Below are positions 54,110-62,162 of a stretch of DNA of 64,000 bases, in pieces (within the stretch, counting starts at the first letter, position 1; the number at the start of each line of letters is the position of its first letter). The DNA comes from Limosilactobacillus mucosae DSM 13345 (lineage in GTDB: Bacteria; Bacillota; Bacilli; Lactobacillales; Lactobacillaceae). The stretch spans positions 1 through 64,000 of the forward strand of contig NZ_AZEQ01000005.1 in NCBI RefSeq assembly GCF_001436025.1, written 5' to 3'. A program made the position numbers and the translations under genes. Under the pieces are notes generated by a model. The model made no database searches. It had not been told where the DNA came from and was given only the letters and a program-made list of their open reading frames with translations.

Positions 54110-54727
54110 ATGAGCATTCATTATCCAAGTGGTCAAAAGCCACTCGCTGTTCACGAACGACCGCAGTCTCGATCCGTTGCGCTGCGTTCATCCTATGCTC
54201 AGCGCGGAATGTCATTGGAAGCTGAGATCAATGCCAGCAATCAGTATTACCTGGCAAATCATATTGCCGTAATTCATAAAAAACCAACTCCAGTTCAGTT
54301 GGTAAAGGTTGATTATCCTAAAAGAAGTGCCGCCGTTATTCGCGAGGCCTACTTTAAACAGCCTTCAACCACTGACTACAATGGCATCTATAAAGGATGG
54401 TACATTGATTTTGACGCCAAGGAAACCCGCAATAAGGCCTCTTTTCCATTAAAGAACTTTCATGAGCATCAGATTCGTCATATGCGTGAGTGTGTTGATC
54501 AGGGTGGAATTTGTTTTGCCTTGATCAGATTTGTCGAACTCGATCAAATGTATGTCTTTCCAGCCACCAGCCTGTTTGAATATTGGCAACGGCAGCTGCA
54601 TGGCGGACGTAAATCAATTCCCTTGACCGCTATTATTCAAGACGGCTATCCAGTTCAGTATGGCCTAAATCCGCGCTTGCACTATCTGACAGCGGTTGAC
54701 CAGCTGATTGCCGCCAAAAAGCACTAA
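54110..54727 (+). CDS. recU: Holliday junction resolvase RecU
   Basis: Resolves recombination intermediates. 205 residues. G-M-S-L-E-A-E-I-N near 33-41, Y-N-G-I-Y-K-G-W-Y-I-D-F-D-A-K-E-T near 88-104 with catalytic D/E/K, and the H-Q-I-R-H-M stalk region are all present. ATG 54110 has AGGGGAGG upstream, and a TGG-TATAAT extended -10 lies at 54074-54082. Followed by pbp1A after 18 bases: the classical recU-ponA operon. Confidence 0.97.
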   Translation: MSIHYPSGQKPLAVHERPQSRSVALRSSYAQRGMSLEAEINASNQYYLANHIAVIHKKPTPVQLVKVDYPKRSAAVIREAYFKQPSTTDYNGIYKGWYIDFDAKETRNKASFPLKNFHEHQIRHMRECVDQGGICFALIRFVELDQMYVFPATSLFEYWQRQLHGGRKSIPLTAIIQDGYPVQYGLNPRLHYLTAVDQLIAAKKH

Positions 54728-54745
54728 TTTTAAAAGGAGTAAGCA

Positions 54746-56998
54746 ATGAACAACCAATCAAGGCCGAGCCGTTCCAGTCAACGGTCCGGTAAGAAAAAGA
54801 CTGGTCGCGGCAGCATTGTCAAGCGCGTGCTGTTGTGGATCTTGGGACTGTTTGTTTTAATGGTCGTTGCCGGGGCATGCGTATTTTTCTATTATGCATC
54901 CAGCGCGCCCAAGATCAGTCGCAATGAATTAGCCAGTCAGACTACTACCACGATTTATGATGCTGATAATAACGTCATCTCACGCTTGGGCGCACAAAAG
55001 CGTGAATACGCAAGCAGCAGCGAGATTCCAAGTACCTTGAAAAACGCGGTCGTTGCCATTGAAGACCGACGTTTCTACAAGCATCATGGGGTTGATCCCG
55101 TCCGAATCATGGGAGCTGCCGTCGCCGACATTACCCATCGCTCAAGCGGCATGCAAGGGGGCAGTACCCTGACTCAGCAGCTGGTCAAGCTTTCCGTCTT
55201 CTCAACTTCTGATGCCGACCGCACGCTTAAGCGCAAGGCTCAGGAAGCATGGCTGGCTATTAACGTTGAAAGGCATTTTTCCAAGTCGCAGATTCTCGGC
55301 TTTTATATCAATAAAGTCTACATGGGTAACGGGGTCTATGGGATGAAGACGGCCGCTCAATACTACTACGGCAAGGATCTAAATGAGCTCAGTCTGGCTC
55401 AGCTGGCAATGCTGGCCGGGATTCCTCAGTCGCCAACCTACTACAACCCAACAACTGGCAATGCCAAATACGCAACCCAACGCCGCAACCAGGTACTTGA
55501 TGCCATGGTTCGCAGCAAGTACATCTCACAAAGTCAGGCCAACGCCGCTAAGCAAGTCAGCATCAAAGAAGGACTTGATCCTAACCATGGCAACACTTCC
55601 GATAATTCCGTCCAAGTTAAGGAAAAAGTGGTGGACTCCTACGTCAAGGAAGTTCTGTCGCAGCTGGTGGCTAAAGGATACAACCCTTACACAGACGGCT
55701 TAAAAGTGCACACCAATCTTGACTTGAGCGCCCAAAAGCACCTGTACAATGCTGCCAACAATTCGGTAGCCTTCCAAAGCGACAAGATGCAGACGGGGGT
55801 CGCCGTCGTTGATCCTAACAATGGTCAAATCGTTGCCATGCTTGGTGGCCGCAAGACTGGCAACGTTGTCTATGGCCTTAACCGTGCCGTTCAGACTGAC
55901 CGCTCATCTGGTTCGACCGTTAAGCCTTTGATGGACTATGGCCCAGCTATTCAATACCTCCAGTGGCCAACCTATAAGTCCGTTGAAGATACCAAATTCG
56001 TCTACCCTGGTACCAACAAGGTTCTGCATGACTTTGACAACCAATACAAGGGTACGATGACGATGCGTGAGGCACTGGTTCAATCCAGAAACGTTCCAGC
56101 CATTCGAACGCTGCAGACCGTTGGCATTTCACGGGCTACCAAGTTCTTAAAGGGCCTGGGTATTTCCCAATCCAAGGCATACACGCTGCAAAACGGGATT
56201 GGCATCTACGTATCGCCGCTGCAGATTGCGGCTGCCTACGCGGCTTTTGCTAATGGCGGTACCTACTACAAGCCTTACTACATCAGTTCGATCACGACGC
56301 AGGATGGCAAGACGCTTACCTACTCACCAAGCGGCAAGCGGGCCATGAGCAAGGCAACGGCCTACATGATCACTGATATGCTCAAGGGCGTCTTTACCGG
56401 TCAAGGAAGCGCCACTAAGGCCTACCTTTCTGGCGTCTACCAAGCCGGCAAGACTGGTTCGACGGATTATCCAACTTCCAGCCATCCCGATGGTGAAATG
56501 GATTCCTGGATGGCCGGTTACACTAAGAACTATTCAATTGCCATCTGGACTGGCTATGATCATCCAATGCAGGCCGGCAGCGGAATTACCAAAGCCTACC
56601 AGACAACAGCACAATTGCTGTATAAGGATCTGATGCAATATCTTGACAGCAAGAATCACGCTACGAACTGGTCAATGCCAAGCACGGTCGAGGCCGTTAC
56701 GGTAAACGGTACTCGTCAGCTGGTTATTAAAGATTCTAAATGGGCACTAGGCGTAACCAGCAGCTCAGCACTGTCATCCAGCTCTAGCAGCTCAGCTAGT
56801 TCCAGTTCTCATTCCAAATCTGAATCCTCAGCATCTGATTCGAGTTCGGAATCCAGCTCTTCCAGCTCCAGTTCCGGTGCTGCAAGCTCGGCCAGCGAAA
56901 GCTCATCAAGTGCCTCCAGCGCCTCCAGCTCGGCTCCGGCAGTTTCCAGCTCAGCTCAACAGCCAGCTCAGCAGCCACAGCCAGCCGTTGGTCAATAA
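54746..56998 (+). CDS. pbp1A: Class A penicillin-binding protein 1A
   Basis: Bifunctional peptidoglycan glycosyltransferase/transpeptidase, 750 residues. Cytoplasmic basic tail 1-25, membrane helix about 26-50. GT51 motifs: E-D-R-R-F-Y-K-H-H-G with the catalytic Glu near residue 107, and G-G-S-T-L-T-Q-Q near 137-144. The transpeptidase has S-T-V-K near 390-393, S-R-N, and K-T-G-S-T. The last 80 residues are almost only Ser with Ala/Glu, then Pro/Gln, a likely flexible extracellular tail. GpsB, encoded nearby, is a known partner of this class. Confidence 0.96.
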   Translation: MNNQSRPSRSSQRSGKKKTGRGSIVKRVLLWILGLFVLMVVAGACVFFYYASSAPKISRNELASQTTTTIYDADNNVISRLGAQKREYASSSEIPSTLKNAVVAIEDRRFYKHHGVDPVRIMGAAVADITHRSSGMQGGSTLTQQLVKLSVFSTSDADRTLKRKAQEAWLAINVERHFSKSQILGFYINKVYMGNGVYGMKTAAQYYYGKDLNELSLAQLAMLAGIPQSPTYYNPTTGNAKYATQRRNQVLDAMVRSKYISQSQANAAKQVSIKEGLDPNHGNTSDNSVQVKEKVVDSYVKEVLSQLVAKGYNPYTDGLKVHTNLDLSAQKHLYNAANNSVAFQSDKMQTGVAVVDPNNGQIVAMLGGRKTGNVVYGLNRAVQTDRSSGSTVKPLMDYGPAIQYLQWPTYKSVEDTKFVYPGTNKVLHDFDNQYKGTMTMREALVQSRNVPAIRTLQTVGISRATKFLKGLGISQSKAYTLQNGIGIYVSPLQIAAAYAAFANGGTYYKPYYISSITTQDGKTLTYSPSGKRAMSKATAYMITDMLKGVFTGQGSATKAYLSGVYQAGKTGSTDYPTSSHPDGEMDSWMAGYTKNYSIAIWTGYDHPMQAGSGITKAYQTTAQLLYKDLMQYLDSKNHATNWSMPSTVEAVTVNGTRQLVIKDSKWALGVTSSSALSSSSSSSASSSSHSKSESSASDSSSESSSSSSSSGAASSASESSSSASSASSSAPAVSSSAQQPAQQPQPAVGQ

Positions 56999-57010
56999 TT
57001 CAATATAATC

Positions 57011-57053
57011 AAAAAGACGGTCAGTTCCCAAATTGAGAACTGATCGTCTTTTT
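57011..57053. terminator. Bidirectional terminator after pbp1A
   Basis: AAAAAGACGGTCAGTTC pairs with GAACTGATCGTCTTTTT around a 10-base loop. It serves recU-pbp1A and the converging DMT transporter gene. Confidence 0.92.
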
Positions 57054-57073
57054 GTATTTTTCAAAATTACAGC

Positions 57074-58006
57074 TTAGTAGTGCAAATCATATTCTTGTTC
57101 AAGATGACCCTTACGACGACCATTTTGCAGAATATAAATGGCCAGAATCACGAGCACAATGCCCAAGATTTCGATCCAGTTCATCCATTCCTTAAAGAAG
57201 ATCACACTTAGGATTGCCGTCACGATTGGCTGCAGCGCGTCCATAATGCTGACCACGTCTGAAGGGGCAAACTTGGTCGCGTGCATCAGCATCCCAAATG
57301 GAATAATCGTCCCAAATAAGACCACTGTTGAAACGGATGCAACCAGTGTTCCGGTAATGTGCGGCGGGTTGACCCAAAATGGCTGGTATAGATTAAACAA
57401 GACCCCAGCAATCGCGGTCCCCCAACCCAACACAACCAGCGGCGAATTTTCTTCAGCAGCCTTTTGCGGTAAAACAACGTAGAAAGCTGCCGTAATACCA
57501 GAACCCAGCCCCCATAAGAATGAATTCAGCGGAATCGCCAAATGACCAAAATTCCCCTTAGTCAAGCAGAGAAAAACCCCAGCCATGGCAATCACAAATG
57601 ATAAGAGATCGCTTTTCAGCGGACGGCTATGCTGGAAGAACCAGCCGCCAAAAACAATAAACAATGGTGACAGATACTGCAGAATGGTCGCCATGGACGC
57701 ATTCCCGGTCTGAACCGCGTAATAGAAAGTATAGAGATTAGCCATCAAGCCAAAAACCGCATAACTGAACAGTGAGATTACGGATGGCCATGACTTAAAA
57801 ACGTTAAAGATCTTACCGCGGTATAAAATCGCGCTGATTATCAATAAAATTGCCCCCGCAGCCGAGGTACGCATTGAAAGCATCCAATGTGCAGGGATAG
57901 CCAGATTCTGTGAGATCAGCTGCAGAACCGTGCCGGAAACACCCCAGCTGATTGAGGCCGTTCCTGCCCACAGCATCCCTTTAACGATATTTTTTTGTTT
58001 ATTCAT
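57074..58006 (-). CDS. EamA-type DMT transporter
   Basis: 310 residues, ten predicted membrane helices in two EamA repeats. The G-T-A-S-I-S-W-G-V-S-G-T-V first helix and L-Q-Y-L-S-P-L-F-I-V near residue 108 are typical of the DMT superfamily (RhaT/YdcZ-like EamA branch). The C-terminal repeat ends with a basic tail. It probably exports or imports a metabolite; the substrate is unknown. Monocistronic. Confidence 0.88.
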   Translation of the reverse strand: MNKQKNIVKGMLWAGTASISWGVSGTVLQLISQNLAIPAHWMLSMRTSAAGAILLIISAILYRGKIFNVFKSWPSVISLFSYAVFGLMANLYTFYYAVQTGNASMATILQYLSPLFIVFGGWFFQHSRPLKSDLLSFVIAMAGVFLCLTKGNFGHLAIPLNSFLWGLGSGITAAFYVVLPQKAAEENSPLVVLGWGTAIAGVLFNLYQPFWVNPPHITGTLVASVSTVVLFGTIIPFGMLMHATKFAPSDVVSIMDALQPIVTAILSVIFFKEWMNWIEILGIVLVILAIYILQNGRRKGHLEQEYDLHY

Positions 58007-58104
58007 CTTAAAATCCTACCCATAAATTATTTCAAATCACAATAGAAAATATTCTAACATTTTTGGATAAATTCTTCTGGCAAAATGCTTTTTTTCAGCA
58101 AAAA

Positions 58105-58133
58105 AACCGTTCATGAAAGTTTCACGAACGGTT
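58105..58133 (-). terminator. Terminator of the DUF1002 gene
   Basis: AACCGTTC/GAACGGTT with an inner TGAAA/TTTCA stem; T run on the minus strand. It lies 19 bases past the stop codon. Confidence 0.85.
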
Positions 58134-58151
58134 TGCTTAATTATATTAAGT

Positions 58152-59159
58152 TTAGAACCAGCTCTTGACCCAATTAATAAATCTAGTCAGCCAGTTTTGC
58201 GCCTGTTTGACCGTTTCCTTGCCGGCTTCACTGTTGGCCCAGTTCTTCGCCTTATTCATCAAGTTGCCGGTTGAATTCTTAACGTTATTGATCGTATTGG
58301 TTACATTATTGATATAGGTCTTGCTGGAAGAAATTGGTGAGTTTTGGAAGTTGACCAACGCGCCAGCAATCTTTTCCTGCTGCGTCGTAGTCGTTTGATC
58401 AGCAATGCCGCGTTTTTCCAGGGCCTTGTTCAGCATTTCCTGAATATCTGCCTTGGTTGCCAGCTCGCCACTGCTCTGTTTTTGCTGAGCAATCTGCTTG
58501 GATGTATCGCCAACTGCCGCCATCAGCTTACCTGGGTAGGATGAGTCGTCCTTATTGGCATCAATGGCATCTTGAGTAGCATCCAGAACCGAGTTGGCTG
58601 CCGCCGTGTTTTGACTGTTCAGCTGATGACCATCTTCTTCAAAGGCCTTGTAGACCCCAGTTAAAGCAGATTCACCTGATACGGCGCGATTGGCAGTGAC
58701 CACGATCGTAATGTCGGTTACCCCTGCCATCTGAGCAACCATTGCGTACTGCTGAGCCGTAACCTCAGTGATGTTGCTTTGACCGTTGTACTTTTTGATG
58801 TTGACCTTGACCCCACTGCCTGGATCGGTTGGTGCAATTGCCACCGAACTAATCATGGCAGCATCGGTAGTCGTGCCATTGCCGATGTATTTAGCGTAGT
58901 CACTGGCCGTGGCCGTTAATTTCTTAAAAGACGAATCCACGCCCATTACCGAGTTCAGCTGATCATAGACGCTTTGTGGCGCACCGGCACCATAAACCAC
59001 GTAAGAGCTGCTTAAGGTATGCGTAGCCGTAGAAGACGATGAGCTTGACTGCTCGGTTGCAGTGTCAGCAGATACGACCGCTGGAGCCGCTACTGCTGCC
59101 GCACCAGCAAGCGTTACTGCCAGCATCAATCCAGCCAGCATTTTGATTGGTTTGTTCAT
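58152..59159 (-). CDS. Secreted DUF1002 protein
   Basis: 335 residues from ATG 59159 (10 bases behind AAAGGCGG; a TTG nine bases upstream is too close). The signal peptide (about 1-32) ends V-S-A-D. A Ser-rich stretch at 38-44 is followed by the DUF1002 core: V-V-Y-G-A-G-A, I-S-S-V-A-I-A-P-T-D-P-G-S-G-V near 100-115, and Y-A-M-V-A-Q-M-A-G-V. The C-terminal half is helical, Asn/Lys/Gln-rich and ends W-L-T-R-F-I-N-W-V-K-S-W, an amphipathic helix that may touch the membrane. Widespread extracellular family in Firmicutes, function unknown. Confidence 0.9.
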   Translation of the reverse strand: MNKPIKMLAGLMLAVTLAGAAAVAAPAVVSADTATEQSSSSSSTATHTLSSSYVVYGAGAPQSVYDQLNSVMGVDSSFKKLTATASDYAKYIGNGTTTDAAMISSVAIAPTDPGSGVKVNIKKYNGQSNITEVTAQQYAMVAQMAGVTDITIVVTANRAVSGESALTGVYKAFEEDGHQLNSQNTAAANSVLDATQDAIDANKDDSSYPGKLMAAVGDTSKQIAQQKQSSGELATKADIQEMLNKALEKRGIADQTTTTQQEKIAGALVNFQNSPISSSKTYINNVTNTINNVKNSTGNLMNKAKNWANSEAGKETVKQAQNWLTRFINWVKSWF

Positions 59160-59322
59160 CTTTAGCAAACCGCCTTTCTGATTATTTGCCTCTTAATTAT
59201 ACCTTGAATTCGTTTTAAAAACGCTGTCTTGACCAAAACTTAAAGATTAGATCAAGCACTCATTAGAATTTGAGCAGACGGTTGATTCCCGTGGCCATGA
59301 TCACCAAGCAGTCAGCTGAGTC

Positions 59323-60027
59323 TTAATCATCAGGCAGCTTAAGGATTGGGATGTTGGGAATCGGCCGGTTGCCCAGCTGTCCGCCCTGCTGTGCCATGCG
59401 ACTCTGATAGCGCTGCTTATCCTGTTCGACTTCTTGGGGCGTCTTAAGGTTGTTCTTGCGCCAGTTCATCAGGATTGAATCCATATAGCGGAACCGCAGT
59501 GAACCATTGACGACTGCTTCTTTTAAGGCCAGCCGAATCATTTCAATCTCATAATGATCCTTATCCAGCCAGTCATTGACATAGGTAATCTCCATTGGCG
59601 TCAACGGGCGGCCAAACTCGCTTTCAATCTCGGCAAACAGTTTTTCACGTGCCGTGGTCTGCTTGACGTTTTTTTGCTGCGACTGAATCTGTCCCTCACG
59701 ACCAACCAAACGACTGATCAGTGGCGAAAAGTCATAGTAGGCCGTTTCTTTTCCCTCAGCATCGCGTTTCATTCGCTGCACTAGCAATTGATGCTCAGTC
59801 ATCTGATGAATCTGGTCATAGACGGTCCGCTCATCAGTCTGCAGATTTTCCGCAATCCAGGTGATGCTGGGGTTTTCAATTCCCCGATCGATGTAGGACT
59901 TTAATTCCAGATAGACCAGCAGCTCACCACTGGTCATCCCGATTTCTCGGTAATGATGAAGCAAAAGATTACTGATTGAAGTTTCGCCGGCCTGCAGATA
60001 GGAAAACAAAAAATCCTGCTTCGCCAT
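59323..60027 (-). CDS. dnaD: DNA replication initiation protein DnaD
   Basis: Helps load the helicase at origins and restart sites. 234 residues from the third in-frame codon (ATG 60027), since the first ATG touches the GGGGG. A winged-helix N-terminal domain (L-L-V-Y-L-E-L, D-E-R-T-V-Y-D-Q-I) is followed by the DnaD C-terminal domain: F-G-R-P-L-T-P-M-E near 136-144, and Y-M-D-S-I-L-M-N-W near 197-205 (Y-x-x-I-L-x-x-W). Upstream of it lies asnS on the same strand, as in Bacillus. Confidence 0.94.
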   Translation of the reverse strand: MAKQDFLFSYLQAGETSISNLLLHHYREIGMTSGELLVYLELKSYIDRGIENPSITWIAENLQTDERTVYDQIHQMTEHQLLVQRMKRDAEGKETAYYDFSPLISRLVGREGQIQSQQKNVKQTTAREKLFAEIESEFGRPLTPMEITYVNDWLDKDHYEIEMIRLALKEAVVNGSLRFRYMDSILMNWRKNNLKTPQEVEQDKQRYQSRMAQQGGQLGNRPIPNIPILKLPDD

Positions 60028-60198
60028 AAGCATCCCCCTTTTTCATTCATGCAACAATCATTTTAAAATAACGGGCTGCACTTATACAAGTCTCAAAGCC
60101 ATTCAATCAGCAATTCATTCAAATGTCTTCTTCATGGCAATGCCGCTCATCTCTTAAAACGGGTTCGATCATTAACTTAACCAATCCAGGCCAAGCAA

Positions 60199-60229
60199 AA
60201 GGACCGATGACTCGCTGCCATCGGTCCTT
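60199..60229 (-). terminator. Terminator of the ypmB-asnS transcript
   Basis: AGGACCGATG pairs with CATCGGTCCT around a 9-base loop, with A/T runs outside. Located 40 bases past the asnS stop, between asnS and dnaD. Confidence 0.88.
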
Positions 60230-60269
60230 TAATTTATATTTTAAGCTACATTATTGCGTCTAATACCGA

Positions 60270-61568
60270 TTATGGGTAGATCCGGTTTAACAGACGTGGG
60301 AATGGGATGACTTCGCGCAGGTGATCCTGCAGGCAGATCCAGGTCAGGAAACGTTCCAGCCCCAGACCAAAACCGCTGTGTGGCACCGTGCCATACTTGC
60401 GCAGGTCAAAGTACCATTGATAGTCATCGATGTTCAGCCCTGCCTCTTTAGCTGATGCTACCAGCGTGTCATAGTCAGTTTCACGCTCTGAGCCGCCAAT
60501 GATCTCGCCATAGCCTTCTGGAGCCAGCAGATCGGCGCAGACATAGACGTCATCGCGCGTTGGGTGGCCCTTCATGTAAAATGGCTTGATTGACTTAGGA
60601 TAGTTCAATACAAATACCGGCTTGCTGAAGTGGTTGGCCAGGTAGGTTTCTTCTGGTGAACCAAAGTCGTCGCCCCACTGAACGTCCATGCCGGCATCCT
60701 GCAAAAGCTTAATTGCTTCATCATAGCTGATGCGTGGGTATGGCGTCTGCGTGAATGGTTCCAGCGTCTTTGGATCACGACCAACGACTTCCAGTTCCCG
60801 GCTGCAGTCCTTGATTACGGCCTTGATCAGGTAGGCCACGTATTCTTCCTGCAGCTGCAGACTTTCTTCTTGGTGCATAAAGGCCATTTCTGGTTCGATC
60901 ATCCAGAATTCAATCAGGTGACGACGCGTCTTGGACTTTTCAGCACGGAAAACCGGACCAAAGCTGTAGACCCTGTCAAATGCCAGCGCGCCGGCTTCTT
61001 CGTAAAGCTGGCCGGACTGAGAAAGGTAGGCATCCCGGTCAAAGTACTTAGTCTTAAACAGGTCGGTCGTGCCTTCTGGTGCATTGGCCGTCAAAATCGG
61101 CGCGTCAATCTTGGTAAAGCCATGTTCGCCAAAGAACTCATAGTTAGCCCGAATGACGCGGTCACGAATCCGCATCAGCGCGTGTGGCTTGCTGGAACGC
61201 AGCCACAGATGACGGTGATCAAGCAAAAAGTCGATTCCGTGTTCCTTGTTGCCGATTGGGTAGTCAACGCTTTCGCCGATCAGTTCGATGTCTTCAATCT
61301 GAATTTCGTAGCCAAACTTGGAACGAGCATCTTCATGAATCTCGCCCGTTACCCAAAAACTGCTTTCTTGACGCAGTTCATGCCGTGCCATTTCAAACAC
61401 TTCTGGCGTTACGTCATTTTTCCGCAGAATGCCTTGGAAAAATGCTGTCCCGTCACGCAGCTGCAAGAAAGCGATCTTACCACTGGAACGCTTGTCAGTC
61501 AGCCAAACGCCAATCCGCACGCGTTCGTTGACGTGCTTTGGCGCATCAATAATGTTGATGGTTTCCAC
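60270..61568 (-). CDS. asnS: Asparagine-tRNA ligase
   Basis: Charges tRNA-Asn. 432 residues from GTG 61568, behind GGAGGAA; an in-frame TTG upstream overlaps that site. An OB-fold anticodon-binding domain (about 1-110) is followed by the class II core: motif 2 [11 protein letters not shown] and motif 3 G-F-G-L-G-L-E-R-F. Third gene of the dinG-ypmB-asnS order. No T-box is seen. Confidence 0.97.
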   Translation of the reverse strand: METINIIDAPKHVNERVRIGVWLTDKRSSGKIAFLQLRDGTAFFQGILRKNDVTPEVFEMARHELRQESSFWVTGEIHEDARSKFGYEIQIEDIELIGESVDYPIGNKEHGIDFLLDHRHLWLRSSKPHALMRIRDRVIRANYEFFGEHGFTKIDAPILTANAPEGTTDLFKTKYFDRDAYLSQSGQLYEEAGALAFDRVYSFGPVFRAEKSKTRRHLIEFWMIEPEMAFMHQEESLQLQEEYVAYLIKAVIKDCSRELEVVGRDPKTLEPFTQTPYPRISYDEAIKLLQDAGMDVQWGDDFGSPEETYLANHFSKPVFVLNYPKSIKPFYMKGHPTRDDVYVCADLLAPEGYGEIIGGSERETDYDTLVASAKEAGLNIDDYQWYFDLRKYGTVPHSGFGLGLERFLTWICLQDHLREVIPFPRLLNRIYP

Positions 61569-61592
61569 AAAAAATTCCTCCAAACAATGTAA

Positions 61593-62111
61593 CTATAAGT
61601 TGTTGATCTGTTGCACATAGCTGCCCGTCTTGAAGTTGATCAGGTCATAACAGAGATTGCCTTTGCTGTTAAGGTAGGTAACTTCCCAGACTACCTTGTC
61701 ATTAAAGATTCCCGGCACGGCCTTGAGTACCCTTTTCGGATGCTCATTGCTCTTAACCTGGGCAAGCGCCTGCTGTTCGGTTAATCCCGTACTTTGCTTG
61801 ACAACCCGCACTGAGCCGTTTTTCTGCGGCACGATGACCAGAATCCGCTGGCCCTTGTTGTTTTTGCCTGCAACCGTGTAATAAGTATTTTCTCGGTTGT
61901 AGATGTAAAAATCAGTGCGCGTCTTTAAATTGGCATAACGCTTGGCAATTGTGGTTGCCTGACGTTCCGCTTCTGCTTTGGGATGATTGCCGACAGCATA
62001 GATGCTCCAGCCAACCAAAAAAATTAGGATGATCAGAATCAGCAGATCACGAATCATCCGCTTCGATGTTCCACGACTGCGTTCTCTTTGTACCTCGCGG
62101 CGACTTTGCAT
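61593..62111 (-). CDS. YpmB-like membrane-anchored protein (DUF5590)
   Basis: 172 residues. A basic cytoplasmic N-terminus (about 1-20) and one membrane segment (about 22-42) are followed by an extracellular PepSY-like DUF5590 domain. That domain includes Y-Y-T-V-A-G near 78, L-V-I-V-P near 90, and V-W-E-V-T-Y near 145. Widely located between dinG and asnS in Bacillus and lactobacilli; function unknown. Confidence 0.87.
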   Translation of the reverse strand: MQSRREVQRERSRGTSKRMIRDLLILIILIFLVGWSIYAVGNHPKAEAERQATTIAKRYANLKTRTDFYIYNRENTYYTVAGKNNKGQRILVIVPQKNGSVRVVKQSTGLTEQQALAQVKSNEHPKRVLKAVPGIFNDKVVWEVTYLNSKGNLCYDLINFKTGSYVQQINNL

Positions 62112-62162
62112 AGCGGCCTTCCTTCCTAATTCAATTCAGTATCTCTTGCATTATAACAAAAT

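Noticed and set aside
61569-61583. TTG start of asnS at 61583
   Set aside because: The GGAGGAA ribosome binding site would lie inside the coding region; GTG 61568 is correctly spaced behind it.
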